A stretch of DNA of 64,000 nt, from positions 28,541,934 to 28,605,933 of the forward strand of contig OX621252.1 of NCBI GenBank assembly GCA_951640165.1, written 5' to 3'. The notes beneath the pieces are model-generated. The model was not told the DNA's origin, did not search any database, and saw only the letters and a program-made list of their open reading frames with translations. The position numbers and the translations under genes are program-made. This document shows, one piece after another, positions 63,837-64,000 of this stretch (within the stretch, counting starts at the first letter, position 1; the number at the start of each line of letters is the position of its first letter). This stretch comes from Pseudoips prasinana (Eukaryota; Arthropoda; Insecta; Lepidoptera; Nolidae).

Positions 63837-64000
63837 TGTTAGTCGCTTTCGTTCAGCTATTTGTTCATCATAATTACAATACCCATTTTTTTGCAACCTT
63901 TACTCATGTTCAGGTAATGAGTGTGTATTTCAGTATAATATTATCTTGAGAATAATGTCAGGCAACTATCTTTTTTCAGATTGAAACTACCGAAGAAGAA
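63837..64000 (+). repeat. Second copy of the 15547 segment, possible exon edge
   Basis: Matches 15547-15667 plus 15911-15935 without the inserted element. After AACTATC the two differ; here the sequence reads TTTTTTCAG then ATTGAAACTACCGAAGAAG, which could be a splice acceptor followed by codons IETTEE, cut by the window edge. Too short to judge. Confidence 0.4.

Overview
This window is AT-rich, repeat-dense nuclear DNA from a moth or butterfly (Lepidoptera). I infer the order from the mix of repeats: Helitrons ending in a GC-rich hairpin plus CTAGT, tRNA-headed and 5S-headed SINEs, RTE- and Jockey-type LINE tails, palindromic MITEs, and an insect RR-2 cuticle protein gene. I cannot name the species. 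Coordinates of repeats are hand-read and good to about 5-20 bases unless a junction is given exactly.

Only one gene looks intact: a four-exon RR-2 cuticular protein gene on the + strand at 20165-24610. It has a four-codon first exon, a signal peptide, a Rebers-Riddiford chitin-binding core in exon 3 and a very histidine-rich last exon (about 85 His in 210 residues by hand count). Two decayed RR-2 exon relics lie nearby, one about 1 kb upstream and one inside its third intron, which suggests a remnant of a cuticle-gene cluster that has been invaded by transposons. Weaker protein-coding signals are a possible spliced exon at 11785, a frame-broken coiled-coil-like pseudogene at 13390 and a small ORF at 49431.

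Layout. 1-2960: RTE tails, a SINE with a 13-base target duplication, a PIF/Harbinger-like MITE and a Helitron. 2975-5940: a Helitron cluster including exact head-to-tail pairs and a 563-bp tandem duplication. 6400-10822: LINE-in-LINE and LINE-in-SINE nests and an R1-clade tail. 11578-19640: MITEs, LINE tails and SINEs. 20096-24735: the cuticle gene, whose introns hold SINE, LINE and Helitron copies. 24808-35150: SINEs, RTE tails, two more Harbinger-like MITEs and three exact head-to-tail Helitrons. 35463-36052: a Penelope-like element. 36053-48840: tRNA-SINE arrays and LINE tails, often nested. 51430-53310: LINE RT tails, one with the FADD motif. 53668-61918: Helitrons, a duplicated repeat block, and a tail-to-tail pair of nearly identical Jockey-like LINEs. 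61919-64000: mostly unassigned AT-rich DNA with foldbacks and a further repeat family.

The most unexpected signal is a set of short-loop (0-4 nt) perfect or near-perfect foldbacks, with arms from 9 to 58 bp, scattered over unrelated sequence contexts. Comparison with sister copies shows that at least three of them interrupt a known repeat, as expected for snap-back template switching during replication, or for an assembly artefact.
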